The notes beneath the pieces are model-generated. The model was not told the DNA's origin, searched no databases, and saw only the letters and a program-made list of their open reading frames with translations. DNA of 64,000 nt from Apostichopus japonicus (Eukaryota > Echinodermata > Holothuroidea > Aspidochirotida > Stichopodidae), in the NCBI RefSeq assembly GCF_037975245.1, contig NC_092574.1, positions 18,877,713-18,941,712 on the forward strand, given 5' to 3'. Both the position numbers and the translations under genes were made by a program. The first letter of the stretch is position 1. Each line of letters opens with the position of its first letter. This document shows positions 42,001 to 50,196 of the stretch, one piece after another.

Positions 42001-43018
42001 TGGTAGGAAAAGTTGAATATTTTTGATAACCCAAGCCATCAGCTATAATATGGTGGGTATGTATGTCAGTTGAAAACTTCTATTATCAATCAGCCTTGGA
42101 AAGTGACAAGTTGAGTGTGTACAAGTCCATGGGAGCAATTAATTGTGGTGGGGTACCTGTATTCTATTTATGAAATTGAAACTGATGTAGGCTAACTCCA
42201 CCAAACTTTAAGTTAGGCAAAATTAGGGTGCGTCAGTATAGGCAAAAACAGATAACAAATTTTTGAAGGCGAAAACACTATGAATCATATAAGTTTGCCC
42301 TTTCATTGACCTTTTGTCCAGTACAGAACAAGCATCAAGCAGCAAGAATGTTTACAGTGGGGACTTCAGGGACTTATAAGTTATACAAGATAAACAATAG
42401 CAGCAGAAATGTCCTTGCGTTCGGGTGTATTATTATGGGTCAGTATTTTTAATGGGTTTTCAATGTTTGTTCCGTGGTATATCCATGTACAGCTCCCTAT
42501 GTGCTTAATTGTTTAGCCCTAGCTTAGCGTTTGCCTATGGTACTAATAAGTACTATTAGTATAAGTAATTACTTGTTAGGCCTAGGCCACAATATCATGC
42601 CTAGGGCCTAGGCTGTAATAGTAGTTTTGCTAATGTTACTAATGTTAGGCCTCACTTTGTCTTTATTTTAGGCTAACGTTAGGCCGAGACTTAAGTTAGT
42701 CCTTAGTTACAATTGAAACGTTTGGACTTGCTTTCGGAAAATACAAGACGTTTGACCCATTGTAACATCTCAGTGAAGTGTGGGCTAAAATGGGAAGGCT
42801 TTAGGCCTAGGCCATGTGGATTTTAGTTAGACATACAGTAGCTTACAATACATAGGCTAGCCTAGGCCTACTTCGAAGCAGTTGCAATGGCTCAGAAAAG
42901 ATGTTTACCTCTCCAACCAGTCTTTGTAAAATTTCAACTCTGGTATATGCACAATCGTTGGAGTTTCCTTGCAAAGTTCCACAAAATCTTTCAGTAAAGA
43001 AAACTGATCTTTTTCCAT
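24053..43018 (-). CDS. ST13: Hsc70-interacting protein Hip/ST13, complete
   Basis: A cytosolic co-chaperone that binds the Hsc70 ATPase domain through TPRs and stabilises the ADP state. Exons in coding order: 43018-42909, 39827-39752, 38874-38763, 37957-37735, 36755-36542, 27437-27324, 26196-25888, 24271-24053. They total 1377 nt (458 aa plus stop), all in phase with AG/GT borders. Order: N-terminal dimerisation segment (FVELCKE... [11 protein letters not shown]), an acidic Glu/Pro-rich linker (repeated PEP), the conserved SEESDLE, and the TPR block ([59 protein letters not shown]). Then come the charged helix [18 protein letters not shown], a GGFPGG/GGAGG array, and the DP domain [19 protein letters not shown]. 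Vertebrate Hip is about 370 aa; the extra length is mostly in the glycine repeat and in a C-terminal Pro/Asp-rich tail. The start ATG opens an exon ending in phase with the next. An oppositely oriented gene sits in the fifth intron. Confidence 0.95.
24780..25012 (+). mobile_element. 3' end of a degraded non-LTR retrotransposon with ATT-repeat tail (ST13 intron)
   Basis: One frame reads [14 protein letters not shown] then stop, which resembles the C-terminus of CR1/L2/Jockey-type reverse transcriptases. It is followed by a 3' tail with TTTGTAAAGCGGATTGAGCA and GGCGCAATATAAG and then an (ATT)n run near 24987-25007. That tail plus microsatellite is typical of such LINEs and of the SINEs that borrow their ends. 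It is truncated at the 5' side and dead. Confidence 0.55.
25951..26165 (-). repeat. In-frame GGFPGG/GGAGG coding repeat of ST13 exon 7
   Basis: The exon contains a tandem array coding for about a dozen FPGG units, the later ones spaced by AGG, PGGSGG or PGGAGG. Copies are nearly identical in DNA as well as protein (GGATTTCCAGGTGGTGCTGG-type units), so the array is recent or is being homogenised. The matching position in vertebrate Hip has a shorter GGMP-rich stretch. Confidence 0.9.
26925..26992. repeat. ATATGAT/TATGATA microsatellite
   Basis: Irregular tandem copies of TATGATATA lie in an ST13 intron. It is low-complexity sequence with no other content. Confidence 0.8.
27438..29081. other. 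ST13 intron DNA and presumed 5' region of the sarcalumenin gene
   Basis: No ST13 exon is expected here. The sarcalumenin promoter and leader exon should lie here, or further left inside the same intron. The only leader-like frame is a hydrophobic 23-codon stretch from the ATG at 29013, which ends in TGA exactly at the splice acceptor (29082-29084). No TATA box could be defended. Confidence 0.4.
29082..32474 (+). CDS. SRL: Sarcalumenin-type GTPase (dynamin/EHD-like), lacking only the signal-peptide exon
   Basis: Sarcalumenin is a Ca2+-binding glycoprotein GTPase of the sarcoplasmic-reticulum lumen. Exons: 29082-29288, 30654-30767, 31426-32474; they join in phase to 455 residues, close to the mature vertebrate protein. 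Order: [15 protein letters not shown], matching the N-terminus of mature sarcalumenin; [16 protein letters not shown]; the P-loop GPWSGGKTS across the second exon; [18 protein letters not shown]3 motif [21 protein letters not shown]4 motif NKAD; and [20 protein letters not shown], then [11 protein letters not shown]. The GTP-binding motifs are intact. The first exon starts in phase 2, so at least one upstream coding exon (the signal peptide) is missing. It is transcribed against ST13 and lies wholly within an ST13 intron. EHD proteins are the nearest alternative, but the SR-specific N-terminus and the absence of an EH domain favour sarcalumenin. Confidence 0.92.
32500..32670. repeat. Low-complexity TTAATTATAGTTAACTT repeats after sarcalumenin
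   Basis: Partly palindromic variants of TTAATTATAGTTAACTT recur several times right after the stop codon, probably within the 3' UTR. No longer unit is evident. Confidence 0.6.
32671..35047. other. ST13 intron, no gene seen
   Basis: AT-rich sequence downstream of sarcalumenin with no recognised coding or mobile sequence. Confidence 0.6.
35048..36126. repeat. Perfect 529-bp direct duplication
   Basis: Segment 35048-35576 is repeated at 35598-36126 with no difference found on a line-by-line read. A 21-bp TGAAATG-rich spacer separates the copies. It lies in the ST13 intron between sarcalumenin and the TPR exon, and no gene or transposon ends were recognised in the unit. It is either a very young tandem duplication or an assembly join artefact. 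Confidence 0.9.
37069..37130 (+). repeat. 62-bp interspersed repeat, copy 1
   Basis: Starts GACGCTTAAGC, contains ATGTGGGAGAA and ends TTACAACTTACAC. By hand count 51 of 62 positions match 53884-53945. Both copies have the same orientation and no recognised termini. Confidence 0.6.
38875..42908. other. First ST13 introns apart from exon 2
   Basis: Apart from exon 39752-39827 this is intron. It contains several palindromic TAACGTTA and AGGCCTAG motifs around 42560-42870. No other coding sequence was recognised. Confidence 0.6.
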
Positions 43019-43440
43019 CTTGAGGTAACCTCGTTGTCTGCTGTGATAAAAAAAAGCCTAATCGTCTGGTAGACTAAGCGTGCGTTTATCGATAACAACA
43101 GCCTAACGTTAGGATATAAGAACTACAGTCAGGTGAAATATCTTTGCTACAGTACGCCACCAGAGTAAGCCTATGTTTTAAAAAGCCCCTAGTACCACAG
43201 TACAAGGTAGTTATTTCGTGTAAATATGCCAGTTACATGTAAATGTAGAAAGGTCAGGGCGCCACAGTTCACGTGCTCATCGTCTGCTAGCCTTGTATAG
43301 CAGACTTACATTTCGCGTCACGTTGCACTCTTTGTAACGATGTTCACCCGAATAAAACACTCACAATTAAGACAACCCTATCTTAAGTTAAAGCTAGTAA
43401 CTACTAGACTTACTCTTCGGTTTGAAGGGGTGTGGGGAAG
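43019..43440 (-). promoter_or_regulatory. ST13 5' flank and presumed promoter
   Basis: The stretch upstream of the ST13 initiator ATG is slightly richer in CpG than the introns and has no clear TATA box, as expected for a housekeeping chaperone gene. No exact start site can be given. Confidence 0.35.
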
Positions 43441-44530
43441 GGCGAAAATTGTTACTAGTGGCGAAGGAAGCTATCAAAAAAGTGGGAGGTGCAACAACAA
43501 CAAAACTGAGGTGTGTCCGGATATTCCCCTAAAGAATGTTCGTTATGTAGTACAGTAATCTAAATGTGAAATTCCAACATTTTCATTTCCAGTGGTTTAC
43601 TATGTTATCTCATAAGTTCAAAACTTTTGTCATTATCTCGTGCTTCTTTTCAAACCGGTATTAACACTTTTTATACCAAAATTCCGACTTTTATTATCTT
43701 GCTTTGACTATGTGCTTGCATTTTTGGAATATAAATAGTGGATATAGTTTTTACTTATTTGCTCTACTGCAGGGGATAATATCAATTTATCTTTAACTTT
43801 CGCCTTTAGTATCTCAAAGTTTCAACTTTTTCATTGACATTTCGACTTATTTAATTTTGACACTCTGTATCAAAATTCCACGTTTCATCGTAGTGTTTCC
43901 ACTGTTTTGGTTTTTTTTTCTTTGACAACAACTTTAAACTTTTCTATTTCAAAACCAATGCTATTTTTTTCTGCAAATTTCGCCTATTTTATCTCGAAAT
44001 TTTCATTCTACTTAAAGGGTGTGAAGACTCGCGCACAAAGAAACGTCTCATGTCGGTAATCTTACCCAGTTTCGAATGAGGTGTCACAGAAGTGTTACAC
44101 ACCACCATCGATCCCAGAATATACACACACAGCTTGCTACCGTCGGTAATTAGACACTAGTGTACAGTCAATACATACAGCTATGGTCAATACCCACACC
44201 ACAGTGTACATAGCAGCGATGGACATCTCAGGTGTAGATAAAAGATAACAAGGTATCACGTTTCATTACTGTCTGCATTTTGTAGCGACAAGAAGAAAAA
44301 TTCACTCGCAAGCAACGGAAAGTTAACTTTTTCAGAGCGCGGCACGCGATTTGGGGCGAGTCTTCAATGCCTTTAAGGCTACTCTCTAAATTTCGATCTT
44401 TCAAATTGTTGTCTTTTTATATCGAAGGTTCCATTATTTTATCGCAAAATATCGACTTTTCTTAATTTTTCGAAATGTTAATATAAAATGTTGACTTTTT
44501 ATCTTGACATATCAAAATTTATTTCGGCTA
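43441..44530. repeat. Degenerate TTTCGACTTTTTATCTC-type array, copy 1, split by a MITE
   Basis: From about 43560 to 44011 and 44377 to 44530 the sequence repeats degenerate units such as AAATTTCGACTTTTTATCTC with a period of roughly 30-45 bases. A lead-in (AGTGGCGAAGGAAGCTATCA, then TGCAACAACAACAAAA) precedes it and recurs in degenerate form at 63604-63712 before the second array. That suggests one composite interspersed element with an internal satellite. Confidence 0.6.
44012..44376. mobile_element. 365-bp TTAA-flanked MITE inside the array
   Basis: Left end TTAA-AGGGTGTGAAGACTCGC; right end GCGAGTCTTCAATGCCT-TTAA. These are imperfect terminal inverted repeats sharing GAAGACTCGC within a TTAA (or TA) duplication. 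It is non-coding and interrupts the surrounding pyrimidine-rich array, so it inserted after the array formed. Confidence 0.75.
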
Positions 44531-44872
44531 CGTGTGAAATTTTATGAAGAAACTTCCACATGAAGTGAAGAGACGTCGGCACTCGGTCCACGATTTATTT
44601 TACCAGCCAGAAATCCGCTTTAAAATCCCTGGTAGTGTTCTTCAAGTACATATTTAGGCCCGTGTGTGGGGCCACGTTTGATTGTTTCTGTAGGGGTGTA
44701 GATTATTAAAAAAAGAAACATTGAGACGAGCAAGAGACATGGGAAAAATTGTTTCATGATCTCCCATTAATGCAAACCACAAAATAATTGAAAGGTGGAG
44801 AAATGCATCGATGCCCACCGCCCTCCCCCTCCTATTATAAATATTAAAAGAAAGAATGACACATCCTCCTAC

Positions 44873-44900
44873 CAGGGAGTTGTTATGTAACAACTCCCTG
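44873..44900. repeat. Perfect palindrome CAGGGAGTTGTTA/TAACAACTCCCTG
   Basis: Two 13-base arms around a 2-base centre. The same palindrome core (CAGGGAGTTG...CAACTCCCTG) occurs inside both TTAA MITEs at 8.5 and 18.4 kb, so this is probably a remnant of a related element. Confidence 0.7.
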
Positions 44901-45371
44901 CTCCTACAGCTACACAAACTATACGCAGTATATAGATACGTATAATCAACGGACAGACCTGCAGTGCGTAATCGAACCACGGTATAACACATCCTTGGCT
45001 CAAAGCAATGGTGTACGCACTGAGGTAATTCAGGAACACCATTTTCGTTGAAAGTTCAATTTGGTGACTGATTCCACTAATGAACAATGTATTGAGCTGT
45101 TCCGTTTCAATTTGTAAGGGGAAAAAAGAAAGAATTGTATTATATGAGAATGTTTTATAAGAATATCCCCGACTGATTAAGGTAGGGGCTTGAACCTTTA
45201 TGTGAGGGCGAATGAAGGATTTTTATAATGGAGTGGTGCTGCCCTGGGGTCATTAGAGGCGTCTACCATTAAGGGGAATTTGGGGGTCTCCCCCAGAAGA
45301 AAAGACGTAACATATAGTGCATACTGAGCCATATTTAGACTATATAAATTGTGCACGTCACTCGTCTGTTA

Positions 45372-46550
45372 CATGGGCGGCAATCATGGGGGGGCGGGGG
45401 GGGGGGGGCATGTCCCCCAATATTTTAGGTGGGGGATATAGTATCTAATACCCCCCCCCCAATATTTGGTGGCATAGTCTTTTTGTGTGGCTATAAATAG
45501 AAAATAATGCGTGAGATTATTTATCCAAATCATATTTGGCGGTGGCTAAAACTTCATCCAACACTTGCTGCATGAGGTAAATGACTCTTCGTGGTCGTTT
45601 CTGTGACCGTATAGCATGTTGTCACTCATGATTATTATCATAATGTCTGTACATCTCATGTGTATGAGTGTAAGTATGTACAATCATATATAGGATCCAC
45701 ATCGATACGGGTTCCCTGGGTTTCCATTTGGCCTGTTTCCTACAAGATTTCTAACCGCAGGCGCGTAGCTAGGGAGACTAAGGGGGAGACCGCCCCCCCC
45801 CCCTCTCGAGCATATTTTTTTGTATTTTTTATGACATCGAAGTTTTATAGTAGCCGTTATAAGAGGTTTTAATATTTGTACACCAATAAATTAACTGTGT
45901 CTGAATTTTCGAAAATTCCCTGACCAACATTCTTCATCATGCTTCCCTCTACTCGTGCAATTTTGACCGGTCTGTTAGGGGTTGAAGGTTTTTTCTTTCT
46001 ATATTGGTTGTCCATAGATGATATTTTGTGCAACATTGGCGTACGTTTTGAAGTGATCTTTTTATTCAAATTCTGAACAAATAATGGGCTTAAAACCTTG
46101 AAAGTGGGGCTGACGGGTATTGTGGGGCGTTACGTAGAATTACCTACAAAAGCAATGGTCCACAGGAGATGCGATGAGGTCGAACATGATGTGTGACTGA
46201 TGTCAATCTTGAAAAAGGTTATGAATGAAAAAAAAATATTGGGAAAAACTTGGTTCTCAGGCAAAGGTGTACATCTGGTTGATCATTTTCAAGCCCGAGG
46301 AGTGCCATTTCCGGTGATCTGGGGGGCTATCAAAACCAGAAATTTTCTTGTACGCTGCGCCCCAGCTGATGGTGGCGCTCCGCTTAGATAGTATATAAGG
46401 CTCTGATAGTAATCAGAGCTGTATACGGCTCTGATAGTAATATACAAAATATCACGAAGCGCGCGAACAATTTGGGGGATGAAAGTTGCACCGCGCCTGC
46501 ACCCAAGCAAATGCCCCCCCCCCAATATTTGAAACAAATCGCCGCCCCTG
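45372..46550. mobile_element. 1.18-kb hAT-like non-autonomous element
   Basis: It begins CATGGGCGGCAATCATGGGG and ends with the inverse of CAGGGGCGGCGATTTG. Flanks CGTCTGTTA (left) and CGTCTGTA (right) look like an 8-bp target duplication with one slipped T. Subterminal G runs face subterminal C runs, each next to CCCCAATATTT. No transposase frame was recognised. An internal GGCGCGTAGCTAGG near 45762 may mark a nested element. Confidence 0.55.
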
Positions 46551-46994
46551 CGTCTGTATATATACGTATAATCTCCCCTTCTGTATTTCAAACGAGCACA
46601 GCTTGAGAGTGAACGATCCATTTCGGAGTATTTAATCTGATCGAACGGGCGGAAGGGGTGACTGAACCATCATACGACTTTCTCTTAAGTCTAAATTCTA
46701 AGCCTCTCTCAATGCACACGGAAAAGGGAGGTTCTCCAATATTGTAGCATCTCCCCTCCCTAAGTTCCCTAACCCCCACCCTTCTTTAAAGGACAAGCCA
46801 TAACATTACTTTATAACTTTCCATAGCGACTCGAGTTTTTCTTCGCAATGGGGCTTTTATTATATATCAAAGGTGGCACTTAGAGGTGTTTTAAAAATAC
46901 TGGAGGGCAGTGGCGTGCGTCCCTCTAAAGGTTGTATACCACTCCAATAGCATCTTTCAAAGATCCTCATTGGCGTGACAGTTATCCCATTGTC

Positions 46995-48420
46995 ATTTTG
47001 TCAAACTTTGTTTGTTTTTTTTAATTTTTTATTGCCCTAAGTATGTAAACATTAAACAAGGATAAAGAATCAATACACCACAGAAAATTAATACAAAATA
47101 TGGTGAACTCTGACTTTATGATTAAATTAAATATACACAAGGGAGCCAGTATTCCTCCCAAATAATCTCAGTCATATTTCTTCCGAAAAATCTACTTTTG
47201 TATTTTAAAGTAATTCATGAAGTAATTACTGCTGTCGTTCACTAAATAAATGCCTCTAATTTGTTGGCAATTAAAAATATAACATTGTATAAAAATAAGG
47301 ATTAAATTTAGCACCCGAGCAAAATCACCACCGAACGGTTCAATTGAAATATCCAACTATATATTAATATTAGCATAATTACTAAAAATTACTGATATAC
47401 TGATTAAATTAAATACACACAAGGTGTTCAGTATTTCTCCCAAATTTTCTCAGTCGTATTTCTTCCGAAAAATCAAGTTTTGTATTTTAAAGTAATTCAT
47501 TATGTTATTACTGCTGTCGTACACTGAAGAAATGCCTTTAATTTGTTGGCAATTAAAAATATAACATTGTATCAAAATAAGGATTAAATTTAGCACCCGA
47601 GCAAAATCACCACCGAACGGTTCAATTGAAATATCCAACTTTATATTAATATTAGCATAATTACTAAAAATTGTATAAAAATAATTCCAAATCCTTTGGG
47701 CAAAATCACAATGCCATAATTAATTCTGAATAGTCTCAGAATATATGAACCAGACAGAATGTACACATTTTATGTAAATATTGGTTGGTTAAAATGATTC
47801 TATAGAAATATGGTACTTAAACCAGTGAATGTATAAACGTCGCTGGAAGAGTGGAAACTGGAACCACACAGTACAAAGTCCAGTCTGTGCTTGAAATACT
47901 TAGAGACGACTAACATGGACGATATAAAAACTGAAGCAACTGCTTGTAAAAAAATTTACATTCGAAATTGTTTCCACGTATAACCGGGACTATACGTAAA
48001 TGCAGTGTCAGTAACCTGAGCTGCAAAAATTTAGCTGAAGTAATTAGGTTATAGTATTAAAAAATGGTATTTTATGAAATACTGCTTGAGGAAGTGAGCA
48101 AAAGAAAGAAAACTTCCATTATCACCAAGCAGATTATTAACAAAAAGAAGCCCAAATTTCGATAATTGATGGGACGTTTGGCGATCTGCAAGACAATATT
48201 ATTCCATATTGGCAAACAACCAAATAAAGAGCTGCCAGGGAGTGAGGAATTGACAAAATAATTCAAATAAAGGTTGACAGAATTGAAAACATCCTTCCAG
48301 AAAGGATACCGTACACACAAACTTGCTATGAAAGTCGTTAACAATTATGGTATATTTCATGAAGAGTAGTACGTACTAGCAGGGATATTGTCTGGTTTCC
48401 GAGCAACCTTTGAAATATAG
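46995..48420 (-). mobile_element. Decayed, 5'-truncated LINE of the L1/Tx1 type
   Basis: Minus-strand frames keep the C-terminal part of an ORF2 protein. In order: YPFWKDVFNSVNLYLNYFVN, LPIWNN...KRPINYRNLG, then after a frameshift FVNNLLGDNGSFLSFAHFLK. Further on come the zinc-knuckle remnant CTFCLVHIF followed by a frameshift and LWHCDFAQRIWNYF, and finally MNYFKIQNLIFRKKYD at the stop (about 47450). This order is characteristic of Tx1/L1-like elements. AATAAA and an A-rich tail end it near 47000. Multiple frameshifts and stops show it is dead. Confidence 0.7.
47120..47672. repeat. Tandem duplication of the LINE 3' end (two 271-bp units)
   Basis: Units 47120-47390 and 47402-47672 are highly similar (scattered substitutions) and separated by 11 bp. 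Both cover the last ORF2 codons (from DISIEPFGGDFARVLN on) and the start of the 3' UTR of the minus-strand LINE. Confidence 0.85.
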
Positions 48421-48828
48421 AAACTTTCAAAGAAGAGCAGTGAATAGAAAAATTCACCGTCCTAACTTGGGAACACCCCCCCCCCCCTCCCTGTCAGAAT
48501 AAAACTGACATATCTGATTACGAAAGTTATATCCGGTTGTCAAACTCCATCTCAGCAAAGAAGTTGAGATCACATGATAAGGCTTGACAAATCATTCATC
48601 GACATAATTTCCGAATAGAAAACGTCAACGCAGAGGACCCCGACTGGAGACTGTGTCGTGTTTTCAGTTTTCCCCATCCGCATACTTACATCAATGGACC
48701 CGAACCATAAAAACTTTCGTAGGACACGACATTGCTGGAATTTCGCAAAACTGATATGTCAGTCCGATGAGTGAAGTCCGTTTTGATTAAATTTGAAGTA
48801 CAATTGGATTGTTGACATGGGAACCATT

Positions 48829-50196
48829 CTAGTAGTCATTGTAATAGTCGTCACAATCATTATCACACCAATCAAAACTGACAATCACCACGCTGTCCGT
48901 CTTACGACCAATCGGCAGGAATAAAGACACGTCACGATCGTTGAGTGAACCATTGCACGCAAAGCAATCTTCACCAATGAATTGTCCCAGGCATGAAAGA
49001 ACATTGCTTTTATCATCGTATTCAATTTCGCAATCGTTCATATTCAATTCTAGTTCATGACTTACGATATACACAAACGAAGAGAAGACGTTGAGTAATG
49101 TTTTGATTCCCTTTGGACGCAGTCCTGGTCTTCGTATTTCTAGTAATGGGATATGTAATGAAGGAATAACTTCAACACCGATAAGGTAATTGTCAGGAAT
49201 ATTACTTGCATCTTCCATAAGTCCCTCGTAAGCCGACGGACGCAGAAAGATACGGTCAATACGATAACATGATTGGTCTTCAGCTCTTTTCAAAAAGCGC
49301 AGTGTTCGGTTGGCGAACCGTTTCATTTTCTCGAGATATCTAACAACCTTCGGAATGAGAAGGTTGTTAAAGGGATTCGTGGGGTCCATTAAATATGGAG
49401 CTTCTTGCAGGAAATCAGAAGGAATCATTTCCTCTCGGTAGTACCATTCCCAAAAGGCTTTTTGTTCGCTAATTTTTCTAACCATGAAAAGAAATTTGCG
49501 GAATCCCTCTAAGATGTTTTGTCCACATTCTAAATCTGCGGTCTGGTCGGCAGCTCTAACTGCAAGCAATTCTATAATATAGGAGCGCCCACGACAGTAG
49601 CCTTCGATCGGAACAGTCATTACCCAATATTTGGCGAGCCGACAAAGCGCGTGAGTGAACGAATCTTGTGATTTTAAAAAATCTACAGCAGCTTCAGACA
49701 AACACGTACTGAAGTCGTCCGGTCTCAGATTAGGATGAAATGATAAGTACCTCAACGTGTTCTCAACTTGAACCTTGGCAACGTCATCCCTTTTACTTCG
49801 GTGTGGGATGAAATTCGTTGCAGGTAGCAAGTCGACATGAAACTCTTTGTATTTGAACTTAATCCCATGATTAGTAGCGAAGTAATTCTGACCATACTCT
49901 GACCTCACCAAGTCTTCCAATTTGTTGATGACGTCATAGAAAGGAGGTGTGACGCTATTAAAATAAATAACAATATCGATATCCATCTTAATCCACAATG
50001 ACGTTTTCTTGCCGATGCTACCCAATAATTCAATGCGATTGATTGTAGGACCGTCCTCAAAATATTCTTCTAGATCCCTTCTAATCTGATCAGTATACTT
50101 TTGGACTCTCTTTCGAGTTTGTTGACTTGGAGCAAGTCCATCTGCAACTTCTCTCAGTCTAGCCGGTAAAGACATCACTGATAACCCTCTATTCAT
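48829..50196 (-). CDS. 2'-5'-oligoadenylate synthetase-like nucleotidyltransferase, copy 1
   Basis: OAS enzymes make 2'-5'-linked oligoadenylates from ATP, classically when double-stranded RNA binds. The single open frame has 455 codons from the first ATG. The likelier start is M8 (50175, MSLPARL; 448 aa), because it aligns with the start of the 58.2-kb copy and a splice acceptor (TTATCAG) lies two bases before it. From M1: the nucleotidyltransferase loop LGS 58-60 with KKT 63-65; catalytic Asp72 and Asp74 in KMDIDIVIYF; third Asp122 in FHVDLLPA, the OAS signature; SYIIELLAVRAA about 205-216; and the OAS C-domain motif LMDPTNPFNNLL 269-280. All catalytic residues are present. It ends in an acidic tail (CDNDCDDYYNDY). 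No signal peptide or membrane segment is seen. A cGAS-like receptor is the main alternative, but DLLPA and DPTNP favour OAS. Product and activator in an invertebrate are unproven. Confidence 0.88.
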   Translation of the reverse strand: MNRGLSVMSLPARLREVADGLAPSQQTRKRVQKYTDQIRRDLEEYFEDGPTINRIELLGSIGKKTSLWIKMDIDIVIYFNSVTPPFYDVINKLEDLVRSEYGQNYFATNHGIKFKYKEFHVDLLPATNFIPHRSKRDDVAKVQVENTLRYLSFHPNLRPDDFSTCLSEAAVDFLKSQDSFTHALCRLAKYWVMTVPIEGYCRGRSYIIELLAVRAADQTADLECGQNILEGFRKFLFMVRKISEQKAFWEWYYREEMIPSDFLQEAPYLMDPTNPFNNLLIPKVVRYLEKMKRFANRTLRFLKRAEDQSCYRIDRIFLRPSAYEGLMEDASNIPDNYLIGVEVIPSLHIPLLEIRRPGLRPKGIKTLLNVFSSFVYIVSHELELNMNDCEIEYDDKSNVLSCLGQFIGEDCFACNGSLNDRDVSLFLPIGRKTDSVVIVSFDWCDNDCDDYYNDY

